DNA of 64,000 nt from Ilyomonas sp965247435 (GCA_965247435.1 OZ252019.1:2356001-2420000), one strand, 5' to 3'. Counted from the stretch's first letter, positions 1-9,161 are shown. Notes: generated by a model not told the origin, from the letters alone. Numbers and translations: made by a program.

Positions 1-146
1 GTTCTTAAGTGTTACACAATAACTATGGTTGATAAGACCCGCTTGCAGCGGTGTGATTACTTCATAATCAGTAAGGAGAAAGGCTTGTAAAACAGCTTCG
101 CTAATCATTATCCAAAAATAGACTGCGGAGGCATTAGCAGATGAAA

Positions 147-1694
147 TTATAATTTAAACCCGACCGTGATCATAATATCGCTGCGGTTGTTTTTATACGT
201 GGCGAATGTATTGGGCTTGTCCTGCAGCCGGTAAGGAAAATTTACATCTTTATTGATAACATACGCATAGGTAAGATCAACGAAAACGCCTTTGTTCCGG
301 TAGCCAAGTCCGCCGCCTAACTGGGTAATATTAGATTTGAACTGACTGTCTTTATAAGGATTGCCGTAATATCCGCCGCCCAGCCGCACCATCAGCGTAT
401 TAAACTTCAATTCGCCGCCGAGGCGGAAATTAAAAGCTCCTTTGTAATTGGCTTTGATCACGCTTTTCAGGGCATCGTAATAGGCATTCTCTTCATCTGT
501 AGGGTTATTGCCATCAGCAGAAAAATGGCCGGAAGAATAGGTTACATATTCGGCATCTGCCGTAATAAATCCACGTTGTTGTTTTACATCACTGGCTTCT
601 TTAAACACATACGAAGCGCTGGCAATAAACTTCCAGGGCGTAGATGCCAGATAGCGGGTACTGCCGATACCGCCATCTACAAAGCGGGAAGAGCTGGACG
701 ATAGCGTATGATCGGTCGTATAATTTTCGGTATTGGTTGTCATGTCTGCGCTTTCGCGGTCGGTAAGAATGTAAAAAGTTGGTGTGTGTAACGTGAAGCC
801 CAGCCTGACCATCTCAGTTGGTTTATAAATTAACCCAAACTTTCCGTTGAAACCAACGCCGTTAGTTGTAAGCTTGTCGTTCCATTGCGAGTAACCAAAG
901 TTATTGTCTGCACTATCAGTGCCGTCCGATTCGAGAAAAGAGGTGTTGCGGGTGTAACTTACAATAGGAATACCCAATGTTAATCCGTAATAAAATTTAT
1001 CATTTTTATTGGCTGCATAGCCCAGCGCAACTTCATAAATTCCGCCTGATGTTTTAATAGTTTTTTCCTGGTTAAGAATGCCGCCATTATCAATAATAAA
1101 TTCCGGCAGGCCTTTTATGAGGCTGCCGTTGTTAAAAGTATCTACGAGGTATGTATCAATGGCCAGGGAAGTGCCGAAAGCATAGGCAGGATCACTGATT
1201 ACCTGGTCAAAGTTGCTGTAGCCGCTGTTGGCGATTTCCTCAGTAAATTGCTCAGAGTAACTGCTTAAATCGTTCTGTCCTTTATAAATAATGGTATTAT
1301 TAAAATTAGCAGTCTGGCTGATAGCAATGCCAAATGCTTCACTCTTATTATGGCTATACGGTTGCGAATTGCCAAATACAGCACCGGAAGTACCAATGTT
1401 AAAAGCCGACCTGTTAGACGAAAAATCAGTGCCGCGAAAGTTAGCTTTATTAGCGTTTAAATTAAAACCCGGACTAATCACGACATCAGAAGTTTTATAA
1501 AAGGCAAGGCCGGCTGGATTAATGTACATCGTGCTGATATCTCCACCGAGCGAACCCATTGCCCCACCAATGGCTACACTGCGCGCTGTGCCCTGCTGGG
1601 AAAAGTAGCTATACCGTAATATGTCATCTGGAGATTGGGCAAAAGAGGTAACGGCTGCACCAAGCAGCAAAGCAATTACAATAATGTTCTTCAT
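147..1694 (-). CDS. OmpP1/FadL-like outer membrane transport protein
   Basis: Predicted outer-membrane beta-barrel of 515 aa. A cleavable signal peptide is visible (MKNIIVIALLLGAAVTSFA, then Gln). The mature start carries the Bacteroidota OmpP1/FadL-like signature: an alanine/glycine-rich stretch (SVAIGGAMGSLGGD) followed by the NPAGLA motif, which in the FadL family lies at the barrel hatch. The rest is alternating aromatic and polar strands, and the protein ends in a hydrophobic strand (MITVGFKL), as expected for BAM recognition. The family takes up hydrophobic compounds such as long-chain fatty acids; the substrate here is unknown. It lies about 70 bp downstream of a same-strand lipoprotein gene, probably in one transcript. 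Family assignment is good; the transport role is inferred. Confidence 0.8.
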   Translation of the reverse strand: MKNIIVIALLLGAAVTSFAQSPDDILRYSYFSQQGTARSVAIGGAMGSLGGDISTMYINPAGLAFYKTSDVVISPGFNLNANKANFRGTDFSSNRSAFNIGTSGAVFGNSQPYSHNKSEAFGIAISQTANFNNTIIYKGQNDLSSYSEQFTEEIANSGYSNFDQVISDPAYAFGTSLAIDTYLVDTFNNGSLIKGLPEFIIDNGGILNQEKTIKTSGGIYEVALGYAANKNDKFYYGLTLGIPIVSYTRNTSFLESDGTDSADNNFGYSQWNDKLTTNGVGFNGKFGLIYKPTEMVRLGFTLHTPTFYILTDRESADMTTNTENYTTDHTLSSSSSRFVDGGIGSTRYLASTPWKFIASASYVFKEASDVKQQRGFITADAEYVTYSSGHFSADGNNPTDEENAYYDALKSVIKANYKGAFNFRLGGELKFNTLMVRLGGGYYGNPYKDSQFKSNITQLGGGLGYRNKGVFVDLTYAYVINKDVNFPYRLQDKPNTFATYKNNRSDIMITVGFKL

Positions 1695-1764
1695 GAATGT
1701 TGTTTTCTTCTGTCGTAAACAATCTCTTTAGGTTAGCGATGCAGGAGAAGCAGTCAACCGGATT

Positions 1765-2574
1765 TTACCGGCGCGGCTGCCTGGTAACACCACCGCCAGA
1801 GCTGCCGGATGAGGAAGGCGTAAAGCTCCTTGCTGGTGCCGAGCTGGTAGTATTCGTGTTGGTATTGTTGCTACGGTTAGACAAATTGTTGTTGTAGCTG
1901 CGGTGAACGGTTGAGTTGTTATTGTTGTTGTAATACCTGCCGGCAGTATTATTAGCAGGAATATACCGGCCATTACTGCTGTTGCGAAGGCGGTTATTAT
2001 TGCTGTAGCTGCCGGTACCATTGTTTACATAGCCACCAAGCATAGGCCGGTGTACATTGTACCGCGGTGTTGGATTAACAACATAAACGGGTGAATAACC
2101 GTAGCCGTAACCATGACCATAAGAGCCACCATAACTTCTATAATAGCCATACGTTGGATAATAGCTGTTAAACCAGCCATACGGCTGAATACTGGCAAAA
2201 GGACTGTAGTAATAATTCATCCCCCAGCTATTGAAAGCAAGCGGATTAAAACTGTTGTAGCCATAATAGTTGCTGAAGGCAAAGCTCGGATTTGACCAGT
2301 AATCATAATCATCAATGGTATTCCAGCGATAGCGGTTCTGAATTTTCATACGCAGGTACTGGTCTTCGCTGCTGGTCATATTGTCCTGGTAATCGTCATC
2401 GTTGTTCCTTCTTGCATACTGGTTGTCACTGCGGTTATTATCGGCTTTGGCGAGTGTTTTTTCTTTAGCCGGAGAATAATACACATCATCCGGAGTCTGG
2501 CCTTGTTTGTAAGCGGTGGAGCAACTGGCAAGGAGTATGGTAAAGGCAATCGTGGTTAATAGGTTCGTCTTCAT
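1765..2574 (-). CDS. Asn/Tyr/Ser/Gly-rich lipoprotein of unknown function
   Basis: Protein of 269 aa with a clear lipoprotein signal: hydrophobic segment, then lipobox LASC with the lipidated cysteine at residue 18. The mature part is low complexity. A charged Asp/Asn/Arg region is followed by a Tyr/Gly/Ser/Pro-rich middle (many YG, YY and SYG pairs) and an Asn/Ser-rich tail ending in GGG and RQPRR. No catalytic motif is visible. It probably sits in the outer membrane as a surface or periplasmic anchored protein. It is upstream of and co-directional with the OmpP1-like gene (70 bp gap) and divergent from proS. Similar low-complexity lipoproteins are common in Bacteroidota. No function is proposed. 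Confidence 0.7.
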   Translation of the reverse strand: MKTNLLTTIAFTILLASCSTAYKQGQTPDDVYYSPAKEKTLAKADNNRSDNQYARRNNDDDYQDNMTSSEDQYLRMKIQNRYRWNTIDDYDYWSNPSFAFSNYYGYNSFNPLAFNSWGMNYYYSPFASIQPYGWFNSYYPTYGYYRSYGGSYGHGYGYGYSPVYVVNPTPRYNVHRPMLGGYVNNGTGSYSNNNRLRNSSNGRYIPANNTAGRYYNNNNNSTVHRSYNNNLSNRSNNTNTNTTSSAPARSFTPSSSGSSGGGVTRQPRR

Positions 2575-2581
2575 AACATCA

Positions 2582-2612
2582 TTTCTTTTAAGACACTAAA
2601 TTACTACTTTTG
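2582..2612 (+). promoter_or_regulatory. candidate Bacteroidota-type promoter for proS
   Basis: TACTTTTG at 2605-2612 fits the Bacteroidota -7 consensus TAnnTTTG. An imperfect -33 element, TTTC at 2582-2585, lies 19 bp upstream. The sequence after it (GCGCTGCC) resembles the region that follows the tRNA promoters of this window. It would give a leader of about 190 nt before proS. Confidence 0.35.
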
Positions 2613-2810
2613 CGCTGCCTGAAAAAAATATAAAGTGCCTGGCGCTGCTAATTAGCAAAGTGTTTGTAGGTAAGTTCAAAAAAAGTACCAATACTTTTTT
2701 TAATTGGTTGCCAACAACGAAAAAACAGCATCAGGCCGGTACGGAAAATCACGGTTTTTAATTATTAACAATTGCCTGGAAGCCCGGCGCTGACAGCATG
2801 ATAGCTACTT

Positions 2811-4292
2811 ATGAGCAAAGAAATTACCTCGCGCAACAGCGACTATTCCCAATGGTATAACGATCTGGTAATAAAAGGGCAACTTGCCGATTACAGCGCC
2901 GTGCGCGGCTGTATGGTGATAAAACCTTACGGTTATACGCTATGGGAAAACATGCGGGACGTGCTGGACAGGATGTTTAAAGATACCGGCCATGTGAATG
3001 CTTACTTTCCTCTTTTTGTACCAAAAAGCTTATTTGAAGCAGAAGAAAAAAATGCGGAAGGCTTTGCAAAAGAATGTGCGGTTGTTACGCACTATCGCCT
3101 TAAGGCAAACCCGGACGAAAAGGGCAAGCTGATGGTTGATCCGGAAGCGAAGTTAGAAGAAGAATTAGTGGTGCGGCCAACGAGCGAAGCCATCATCTGG
3201 AACACCTATAAAACCTGGATACAAAGTTACCGCGATTTACCGCTTTTGATCAACCAATGGGCGAATGTAGTGCGCTGGGAAATGCGTACGCGCCTGTTCC
3301 TGCGCACAGCAGAATTTCTCTGGCAGGAAGGCCATACCGCGCATGCAACCAAAGAAGAGGCTGTAGCCGAAGCAGAACAGATGCTGTACGTATATGCCGA
3401 TTTTGTAGAAAACTATATGGCGGTGCCGGTAATTAAAGGCGTAAAAACGCCGAATGAGCGTTTTGCCGGTGCAGAAGAAACCTATTGCATAGAAGCGCTG
3501 ATGCAGGATGGCAAAGCCTTGCAGGCAGGCACCTCTCACTTTCTCGGACAAAACTTTGCTAAAGCTTTTGATGTAAAGTTCAGTGATAAAATGAATAAAC
3601 TGGATTATGTATGGGCTACGAGCTGGGGCGTAAGCACACGCCTTATTGGCGGCCTGGTAATGGTGCACAGCGACGACGAAGGGCTGGTAATGCCACCTAA
3701 AATTGCACCTATTCAGGTAGTGATTGTTCCCATCTTTAAAGGGGAAGACCAGAAAGCCGCCATTGACAACCGGGTTAAAAACGAAATATTACCAGCTTTA
3801 AAAGCCGCCGGCATTTCTGTAAAATACGATGATAATGATAACAACCGCCCGGGCTGGAAGTTTGCCGAGTACGAACTGAAAGGTGTACCGGTACGTGTTG
3901 CAATCGGCGCGCGCGACCTTGCCAATAATGTAGCGGAAGTGGCGCGGCGGGATACCAAAGAAAAAACATCTTACAGCCTGGATGGTTTGGCAAATGAACT
4001 GATTGGTTTACTGCAGGAGATACAACAAAACATGTTTAATAAAGCCAGGCAGTACCGGGACGAACACATTACAACGGTAAACGACTGGAAAGAATTTACA
4101 AAAGTACTGGACGAAAAAACCGGGTTTATTTCAGCGCATTGGGATGGCACCGCCGAAACAGAAGAAAAGATTAAAGAACTTACCAAAGCTACTATCCGTT
4201 GCATACCGCTAAACAACGAACCGGAAGAAGGCAGGTGCGTACTTACCGGTAACCCTTCCACACAGCGGGTTTTGTTTGCAAGAGCTTATTAA
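2811..4292 (+). CDS. proS: proline--tRNA ligase (short archaeal/eukaryal-type ProRS)
   Basis: Charges tRNA-Pro with proline in the cytoplasm. At 493 aa it is the short class II ProRS without the bacterial editing insertion, as is usual in Bacteroidota. Class II features are visible: motif 2 region VVRWEMRTRLFLRTAEFLWQ (basic residues that contact ATP), the TSEA loop (RPTSEA), the TSHFLGQNF segment, motif 3 region with GLVM, then an anticodon-binding domain starting near IAPIQVVIVPIF and a C-terminal zinc-like domain ending in a Tyr, typical of this type. The ATG at 2811 gives the expected N-terminus (SKEITSRNSDYSQWYNDLV). It is transcribed divergently from the lipoprotein gene. A tRNA-Pro gene lies about 5 kb downstream, not linked in an operon. 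Confidence 0.97.
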   Translation: MSKEITSRNSDYSQWYNDLVIKGQLADYSAVRGCMVIKPYGYTLWENMRDVLDRMFKDTGHVNAYFPLFVPKSLFEAEEKNAEGFAKECAVVTHYRLKANPDEKGKLMVDPEAKLEEELVVRPTSEAIIWNTYKTWIQSYRDLPLLINQWANVVRWEMRTRLFLRTAEFLWQEGHTAHATKEEAVAEAEQMLYVYADFVENYMAVPVIKGVKTPNERFAGAEETYCIEALMQDGKALQAGTSHFLGQNFAKAFDVKFSDKMNKLDYVWATSWGVSTRLIGGLVMVHSDDEGLVMPPKIAPIQVVIVPIFKGEDQKAAIDNRVKNEILPALKAAGISVKYDDNDNNRPGWKFAEYELKGVPVRVAIGARDLANNVAEVARRDTKEKTSYSLDGLANELIGLLQEIQQNMFNKARQYRDEHITTVNDWKEFTKVLDEKTGFISAHWDGTAETEEKIKELTKATIRCIPLNNEPEEGRCVLTGNPSTQRVLFARAY

Positions 4293-4378
4293 AGCAGCAT
4301 GAATTTCTATGAAATGGCCAACCTGCTCCTATAATTTAATTTCGCAGGCATTATTTATCTTTACAGAAACAGGACTGT

Positions 4379-4909
4379 ATGCCGGCTTTCCAATTATTAC
4401 CTAACTATACGTATGCGGATTATCTGCACTGGGAGGGCAAGTGGGAAGTTATTTATGGCATACCCTACGCAATGAGTCCTGCAGCCATCCCGAAACATCA
4501 GTATTTAGCAACAAACATCGCTTCAGAATTCAGATTAAGCTTAAAAGATTGCAGTAAGTGCAAAGCTTACCAACCGGTGGATTATAAAGTAACAGAAGAT
4601 ACCATTTTGCAACCGGATGTTTTAATCGTTTGCCAGGAAATAAAAAAGAAGTTTCTTGACTTTACCCCTGCCCTTGTTGTTGAAATTTTATCCCCGGCAA
4701 CAGCACTCAAAGACAGGCATACCAAATTTGATATTTATCAGCAACAAGCAATGCCTTACTATCTGATTGTATCTCCGGAGCAGGAAACGGTAGAAGTATA
4801 TGAAATTAAAAATGGCGAATATATACTCCGCAAAACAGGACATGCTTTTGATTATGTTTTTTCGCTCGAAGATTGCACTTCAGCCATTGACTTTAATAAT
4901 ATCTGGTAA
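4379..4909 (+). CDS. Uma2 family (DUF820) putative endonuclease
   Basis: Protein of 176 aa with the PD-(D/E)XK-like core of the Uma2/DUF820 family. Visible are an early acidic Glu (WEVIYGIPYAMSPA), then PDVLIV, then ALVVEILSPAT followed by a D-x-K-x-x-x-Y stretch (DRHTKFDIYQQ) and YYLIV, the order typical of the family. The Asp/Glu/Lys residues in these blocks form the putative metal-binding nuclease site. Biological role unclear; the family is abundant in cyanobacteria and scattered in Bacteroidota, often near mobile or defence genes. Here it stands alone between proS (+) and a convergent glycosyltransferase gene. The ATG start follows an AT-rich spacer of 86 bp. Confidence 0.8.
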   Translation: MPAFQLLPNYTYADYLHWEGKWEVIYGIPYAMSPAAIPKHQYLATNIASEFRLSLKDCSKCKAYQPVDYKVTEDTILQPDVLIVCQEIKKKFLDFTPALVVEILSPATALKDRHTKFDIYQQQAMPYYLIVSPEQETVEVYEIKNGEYILRKTGHAFDYVFSLEDCTSAIDFNNIW

Positions 4910-4928
4910 TAAATTACGATGCGGCAAA

Positions 4929-6050
4929 TCAGACAAGATTTCTAATTGTTTTCGTTAGTATCGCCCAACTGTATTTTTGCTTTTCTGCTTTTAAATACGG
5001 CAGGAAACGGGCTTCGCCAAATGCATATAATTTTAGGATTTTCTCGGCAATATCCCGCGCATCGGGCTCGGCCACTATGCCTACTTGTTCATCCGGCACA
5101 AGGGCCGGCAATCCGCCTACATTGGTTACAAGCATCGGCTTTTCAAAGTGATAAGCGAGGGGTGTTACGCCGCTTTGCGTAGCATTGCGGTAAGGCTGTA
5201 TAACAAAATCAGCCGCACTGAGATAATATTTCACTTTGCCGTCTTCGATAAACGATGTGTGCAGGTACACTGCATCTTTAATATCAAGCCTTGCAATCTG
5301 GTCGGTATAAGGCTGTTCGTCCTCATAAAATTCTCCGGCAACCAATAGCTTGACACCTGCCTGTTTTTCTTTCAATAGCTTCATGGCATCCAACAGCAGA
5401 TCAAGGCCTTTGTATTTGCGGATAAAGCCAAAAAACAAAATGATTTTTTCCTCTGCAGGAAGCTGCAAATATTCCCGCGCCGCTTCCTTGCCTATTGCTT
5501 CACCAAAATTATCGTACAACGGATGTACAACCTGTTGCGAAGGCTTATCGGTAAAGGATTTCAGGTCAGTCATTACTTTAGCGCTCATCGTAATAAACGC
5601 GTCAACCGGCTTTACGAAATACCAAGTAAACTGCTTGTCGCCGGGCCGGTGCTCGTGTGGAATAATATTGTCGGCAATGCAAACGATTTTCGTATGCCTG
5701 TTTCTTTTAACGATCCGCAAAATCGTTCCGAGGCATGGGCCCATAAACGGCAGCCAGTAGCGTACTACTATAATATCCGGTTGCAGCTTTTTTAGTTCGT
5801 TGCCAACGCTGAGCCAGTTGAGCGGATTGACAGAATTAATGCGCACTTTAATAAGAATATCAGCCGGTGCCGGCTCACCGGAATATTGCGTCGTGCCCGG
5901 AAAAAGAAAAGATGGATACTGCAGCAAAAAGGTATAAATAGTAACGCTATCTCCTTCCTTTTGAAACTGCCGGGCAAGCCGCTCGTTGAAGGAAGCCAGG
6001 CCACCACGCAGGGGATGCGCAGGACCGATAATAATGATTGACTGATTCAT
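4929..6050 (-). CDS. glycosyltransferase family 4
   Basis: GT-B-fold glycosyltransferase of 373 aa. The N-terminal domain starts with the acceptor-side motif IIIIGPAHPLRGGLASFNER, typical of GT4 enzymes. The C-terminal donor-binding half has FFGFIRKYKGLDLLLDA, then DFVIQPYRNATQSGVTPLAY, where an E/Q-x7-E-like block binds the nucleotide sugar, then VTNVGGLPALV. Probably cytoplasmic and peripheral, acting in polysaccharide or glycolipid assembly; donor and acceptor unknown. It is the last gene of a minus-strand run after the GT2 gene, with a 150 bp gap, so it may have its own promoter. It converges with the Uma2 gene, leaving only 19 bp between stop codons. Confidence 0.88.
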   Translation of the reverse strand: MNQSIIIIGPAHPLRGGLASFNERLARQFQKEGDSVTIYTFLLQYPSFLFPGTTQYSGEPAPADILIKVRINSVNPLNWLSVGNELKKLQPDIIVVRYWLPFMGPCLGTILRIVKRNRHTKIVCIADNIIPHEHRPGDKQFTWYFVKPVDAFITMSAKVMTDLKSFTDKPSQQVVHPLYDNFGEAIGKEAAREYLQLPAEEKIILFFGFIRKYKGLDLLLDAMKLLKEKQAGVKLLVAGEFYEDEQPYTDQIARLDIKDAVYLHTSFIEDGKVKYYLSAADFVIQPYRNATQSGVTPLAYHFEKPMLVTNVGGLPALVPDEQVGIVAEPDARDIAEKILKLYAFGEARFLPYLKAEKQKYSWAILTKTIRNLV

Positions 6051-6200
6051 GTAAATGTATTAGCACCAGTTTAGATTCTGAAAATCATTGCAGATAATCC
6101 CTGTTGCTGAAGTTTGGCCGATATGTGTAGTCCGGCACATTACAGGAGCGGTTTGCACACGAATGGTTTGTAAGGCAAGCCCATATACGCAGCCTGAACT

Positions 6201-7142
6201 TTATATGCCTAATTTATCTTCAATCAGGTAGTTATTCCGGTCGGGCGAGTTGCGGGAAATCATTTCAGCAACAAAACCGGTTAAAAACAACTGCATACCG
6301 AGGATCATCGCTACCATCGCAATATAAAAAGATGGCCGGTTGGTGAGGGCAAACTCCGGTATCGCTGCTTTGGCAATGATAAGGTACATACTCATAATAA
6401 AGCCAATGAGAAAACAAAGCGTGCCGTACATACCAAAAAAATGCATTGGCTTTTTGCTGAACCGGCTTACAAACATAATCGTTGTTAGATCCAGGAAGCC
6501 GTTGATAAAACGCTCCCAGCCAAACTTCGTAACGCCGTACTTCCGGGGCCGGTGCTCTACTACCTTCTCCCCTATTTTTTTAAAGCCCGACCATTTTGCC
6601 ATTACCGGTATATAACGATGCATTTCGCCATACACTTCAATGCTTTTAATTACCTTTTTGCGATAGGCTTTTAAACCACAGTTGAAATCATGTATTTGTA
6701 TCCCGGTTATTTTTCTGCTTACGCCGTTGTATATTTTGGAAGGAAGATTTTTGGTAAATGCATTGTCATAGCGCTTTTTTTTCCAGCCGCTCACAAGGTC
6801 GAAGCCTTCTTCCGTTATCATTTTATACAGGGAGGGAATTTCGTCCGGCGAGTCCTGCATATCGGCGTCCATGGTAATCACCACGTCACCTTTCACTGCC
6901 TGAAAGCCTTCGTTCAACGCAGCGGACTTACCATAATTGCGTTGGAATTTAATGCCTTTAAAATTTGGATTCTTATTGCCAATACTTTGTATCACGGCCC
7001 AACTGCTGTCCGTGCTGCCATCATCTACCATAATCACTTCGTAGCTCAGGCCGTTTGCTTCTACCACGCGCGTTATCCATTCGCTCAGTTCGGGCAAAGA
7101 TTCTTCTTCATTAAAAAGGGGAATAACAACAGAAAGGTTCAT
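6201..7142 (-). CDS. glycosyltransferase family 2, DPM1/GtrB-like, with two C-terminal TM helices
   Basis: Protein of 313 aa with a GT-A domain (residues about 1-230) and two C-terminal membrane helices (about 235-265 and 270-300). Donor-site motifs are clear: VVIPLFNEEESLPEL at the start, VDDGSTDSSW, and the metal-binding MDADMQD (DxD). This architecture transfers a sugar from a nucleotide donor to a polyprenyl phosphate at the inner membrane (dolichyl-phosphate mannose synthase/GtrB type). It follows the DUF4199 gene with a 5 bp gap, so the two are almost certainly co-transcribed. This dihydroorotase-like, DUF4199, GT2 order is, from memory, common in Chitinophagaceae. Substrate unknown. 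Confidence 0.9.
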   Translation of the reverse strand: MNLSVVIPLFNEEESLPELSEWITRVVEANGLSYEVIMVDDGSTDSSWAVIQSIGNKNPNFKGIKFQRNYGKSAALNEGFQAVKGDVVITMDADMQDSPDEIPSLYKMITEEGFDLVSGWKKKRYDNAFTKNLPSKIYNGVSRKITGIQIHDFNCGLKAYRKKVIKSIEVYGEMHRYIPVMAKWSGFKKIGEKVVEHRPRKYGVTKFGWERFINGFLDLTTIMFVSRFSKKPMHFFGMYGTLCFLIGFIMSMYLIIAKAAIPEFALTNRPSFYIAMVAMILGMQLFLTGFVAEMISRNSPDRNNYLIEDKLGI

Positions 7143-7147
7143 TAAGA

Positions 7148-7687
7148 TTAACTGATTTCTTGAAAAACTGGCTTTCTCTTTTTCATAATAGCAGATATTA
7201 TTAATGCGATAATGCCACTAACAGCTATACTTATAAAGTAGCTTTTAATTACTTCTATTATTTCAGTTGCATTTTTTAATTTATCAAAACGTGCCATTGA
7301 ATCTTTACGTTGTTGATCAGAAACCTGATCACCTGCTTTGTCAAGCATTTGTTGCATAGCAAGTTTCATCTGATCAATCACTCCTGGATCAACGTATTTT
7401 AGATATACAAAATTGAATAAAGAATAAAAAAACTCAAATATCAAAACGGAAATAAAAAGTGTTTGCATCAATTCCTTCATTTCAATAAAACCACCATTTA
7501 ATTTTTTTCTATAAGATGCTTCATAAAATAAAAATCCTATTATAATTAAGTAGCTTACTAAAGCTAATACGCCAAATTGAATAAAGTTTGATGCGGATTG
7601 CCAGCGAAGAAAGAGCAATATCGAATAAACTAATCCAATCATGATTCCGAATGAAACTCCGACTGACACGTTTTGATTTGGCTTCAT
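7148..7687 (-). CDS. DUF4199 family integral membrane protein
   Basis: Membrane protein of 179 aa with about four hydrophobic segments: residues about 8-28, 35-55, 73-95, and a C-terminal one near 148-168, followed by a basic tail (MKKRKP). Helix arrangement and length match DUF4199, a Bacteroidota family of unknown function. A soluble loop between helices 3 and 4 is rich in Lys, Asp and Gln. It sits between the dihydroorotase-like gene (12 bp) and the GT2 gene (5 bp), so one transcript is likely. The coding sequence is noticeably more AT-rich than its neighbours, with codon choice shifted to A/T endings. That may reflect membrane composition or a different history. No catalytic residues recognised. 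Confidence 0.8.
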   Translation of the reverse strand: MKPNQNVSVGVSFGIMIGLVYSILLFLRWQSASNFIQFGVLALVSYLIIIGFLFYEASYRKKLNGGFIEMKELMQTLFISVLIFEFFYSLFNFVYLKYVDPGVIDQMKLAMQQMLDKAGDQVSDQQRKDSMARFDKLKNATEIIEVIKSYFISIAVSGIIALIISAIMKKRKPVFQEIS

Positions 7688-7699
7688 TATTATTAACTA

Positions 7700-8974
7700 T
7701 TAATTCCTAAATAAGTTTCCTTTATTTACCACTGCTACTACGGTGCCGGTAAGTTCCCGGTTTAGCAGCGGCGTGTTCAGTGATTTGCTTTTATTATTTT
7801 CTGCGGATAGTATTGTTTTACCGCCATGGGTAAACACCGTGAGTTCTGCCTTTTCCCCTTCTTCGATGGTAGCCCCCGGCAAGCCGAAAATGCGGCGGGC
7901 GTTTGCGGAAAATATATTTACCAGCCGTTCATTGCTCAATTCCGGCAGCGCTGTTTGCACCGTTACAAATGCTGTTTGCAAGCCGGTCATCCCCGGCCTG
8001 GCATACTCAAACTCACAGGTCTTGTCGTCCCAATGCTGTGGCAGGTGATGTGTGGCTACACAATCTACCAATCCATCAGTAACGGCCTGTTGCAATGCGG
8101 TTCTATCGGCAGCCGTACGCAGCGGCGGATTTACTTTCAGGTTGGTATCGTATGTCTGTACGTCCTCGTCGCAAAACAGTAAATGGTAAGGCGTAACGCT
8201 GCAGGTAATGTCCAGTCCATCTTCCTTTGCTTTCTTTATCAATGCAATACTGTTGGCAGTGGAAATGCCGGTAATATGCAACCTGCTGCCGGTATAGCGG
8301 AGTAACTCAATGTCCCGTTGTATAATCAGTTCTTCGCCAATTGCCGGCATGCCGGGCAAACCTAATTGCGTAGAGATAATTCCCTCGTTCATCAGGCCCT
8401 GCGCACCAATGCTTTTGTCAACGGGCACCTGCACCAGCACACCACCGAACGCTTTTACATACTGCAGAGCTTTCACCAATATCCCGGAAGATTGTACCGG
8501 AGATAAGCCATCCGAAAAGGCGATAGCACCGCTGTTTTGCATGTCGTACATTTCTGCCAACTCTTTGCCTTCGCACAGCCTTGTAACGGCGCCCAACGGA
8601 TGAATGTGTACCGGCAAAGCGGTTGACTTTTGCACAATGTATTCCACACCGGTCTTACTTGCGGTAACCGGCTGTGTGTTGGGCAAAACAAATACCCGTG
8701 TAAAGCCACCGGCTACAGCAGCGGCGGCGCCTGTTGCTAAAGTTTCTTTATGCTCGAAGCCAGGATCTGCAAAATCGGCAAAGACATCAATCCAACCCGG
8801 CGAAGCAATCAGGTGAGTGCCGTCGATAATCGTATCTGCAGCCCGGGTAATGTCTTCTCCGATGCTGTGAATACTTCCATCTTGTATAAAAATATCTTTA
8901 ACGGTGTTGTAATGAGAAGAAATAGAATCAGCAATTAAAACTTTTTTCAGCAGGATATTCATGCGCGGCTGCAA
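7700..8974 (-). CDS. dihydroorotase-like protein lacking catalytic residues (pseudoenzyme)
   Basis: 424 aa, amidohydrolase fold, closest by eye to type I dihydroorotase (TIM barrel with PGWIDVF, the GFTRVFVLPNT strand and CEFEYARPGMTGLQT near the end). Dihydroorotases bind two zinc ions through a D-x-H-x-H motif. Here residues 63-67 read D-V-F-A-D, so both His are lost. The later ligand His also differ: HITGIST where HxxHxST is expected, TPYHL where TPHHL is expected, and ATHHLP where ATDHAP is expected (catalytic Asp lost). The fold is intact and the frame open, so this is probably a maintained non-catalytic homologue. Pseudomonas PyrC' is a known precedent that supports aspartate transcarbamoylase. 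A shorter start at Met5 is possible. It is the first gene of the run with DUF4199 and GT2. Confidence 0.85.
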   Translation of the reverse strand: MQPRMNILLKKVLIADSISSHYNTVKDIFIQDGSIHSIGEDITRAADTIIDGTHLIASPGWIDVFADFADPGFEHKETLATGAAAAVAGGFTRVFVLPNTQPVTASKTGVEYIVQKSTALPVHIHPLGAVTRLCEGKELAEMYDMQNSGAIAFSDGLSPVQSSGILVKALQYVKAFGGVLVQVPVDKSIGAQGLMNEGIISTQLGLPGMPAIGEELIIQRDIELLRYTGSRLHITGISTANSIALIKKAKEDGLDITCSVTPYHLLFCDEDVQTYDTNLKVNPPLRTAADRTALQQAVTDGLVDCVATHHLPQHWDDKTCEFEYARPGMTGLQTAFVTVQTALPELSNERLVNIFSANARRIFGLPGATIEEGEKAELTVFTHGGKTILSAENNKSKSLNTPLLNRELTGTVVAVVNKGNLFRN

Positions 8975-9014
8975 AATTTATCGCAAGATAGGTGGATTTT
9001 CATAAAAACACTTT

Positions 9015-9022
9015 TACATTTG
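9015..9022 (+). promoter_or_regulatory. -7 element of the tRNA-Pro promoter
   Basis: TACATTTG fits TAnnTTTG exactly and is followed by CAGCCC, the same bases that follow the tRNA-Leu -7 element. No good TTTG is seen at the -33 spacing. It lies 31 bp upstream of the tRNA 5' end. Confidence 0.6.
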
Positions 9023-9053
9023 CAGCCCTTTGTTTTAAGCATTTATATTAATT

Positions 9054-9127
9054 CGGGATGTAGCGCAGCCCGGTAGCGCACACGTCTGGGGGGCGTGGGG
9101 TCGCAAGTTCGAATCTTGTCATCCCGA
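9054..9127 (+). tRNA. tRNA-Pro (anticodon GGG)
   Basis: 74 nt cloverleaf. Acceptor CGGGATG pairs with CATCCCG, discriminator A. The D arm carries GCGC..GCGC with AGCCCGGTA. The anticodon stem CACGT/GCGTG encloses loop CTGGGGG, giving anticodon GGG. The T loop is TTCGAAT. CCA is not encoded. It reads Pro CCC/CCU codons. Confidence 0.96.
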
Positions 9128-9133
9128 CTTTTC

Positions 9134-9161
9134 AATCTCCGCTATAAGCGGAGATTTTTTT
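9134..9161 (+). terminator. Rho-independent terminator after tRNA-Pro
   Basis: Perfect 10-bp stem AATCTCCGCT/AGCGGAGATT with a 3-nt loop, followed by a T run, starting 7 bp after the tRNA. Confidence 0.9.

Noticed and set aside
1697..2295. Several open frames antisense to the lipoprotein and OmpP1 genes
   Set aside because: Shadows of the low-complexity coding sequence on the other strand.
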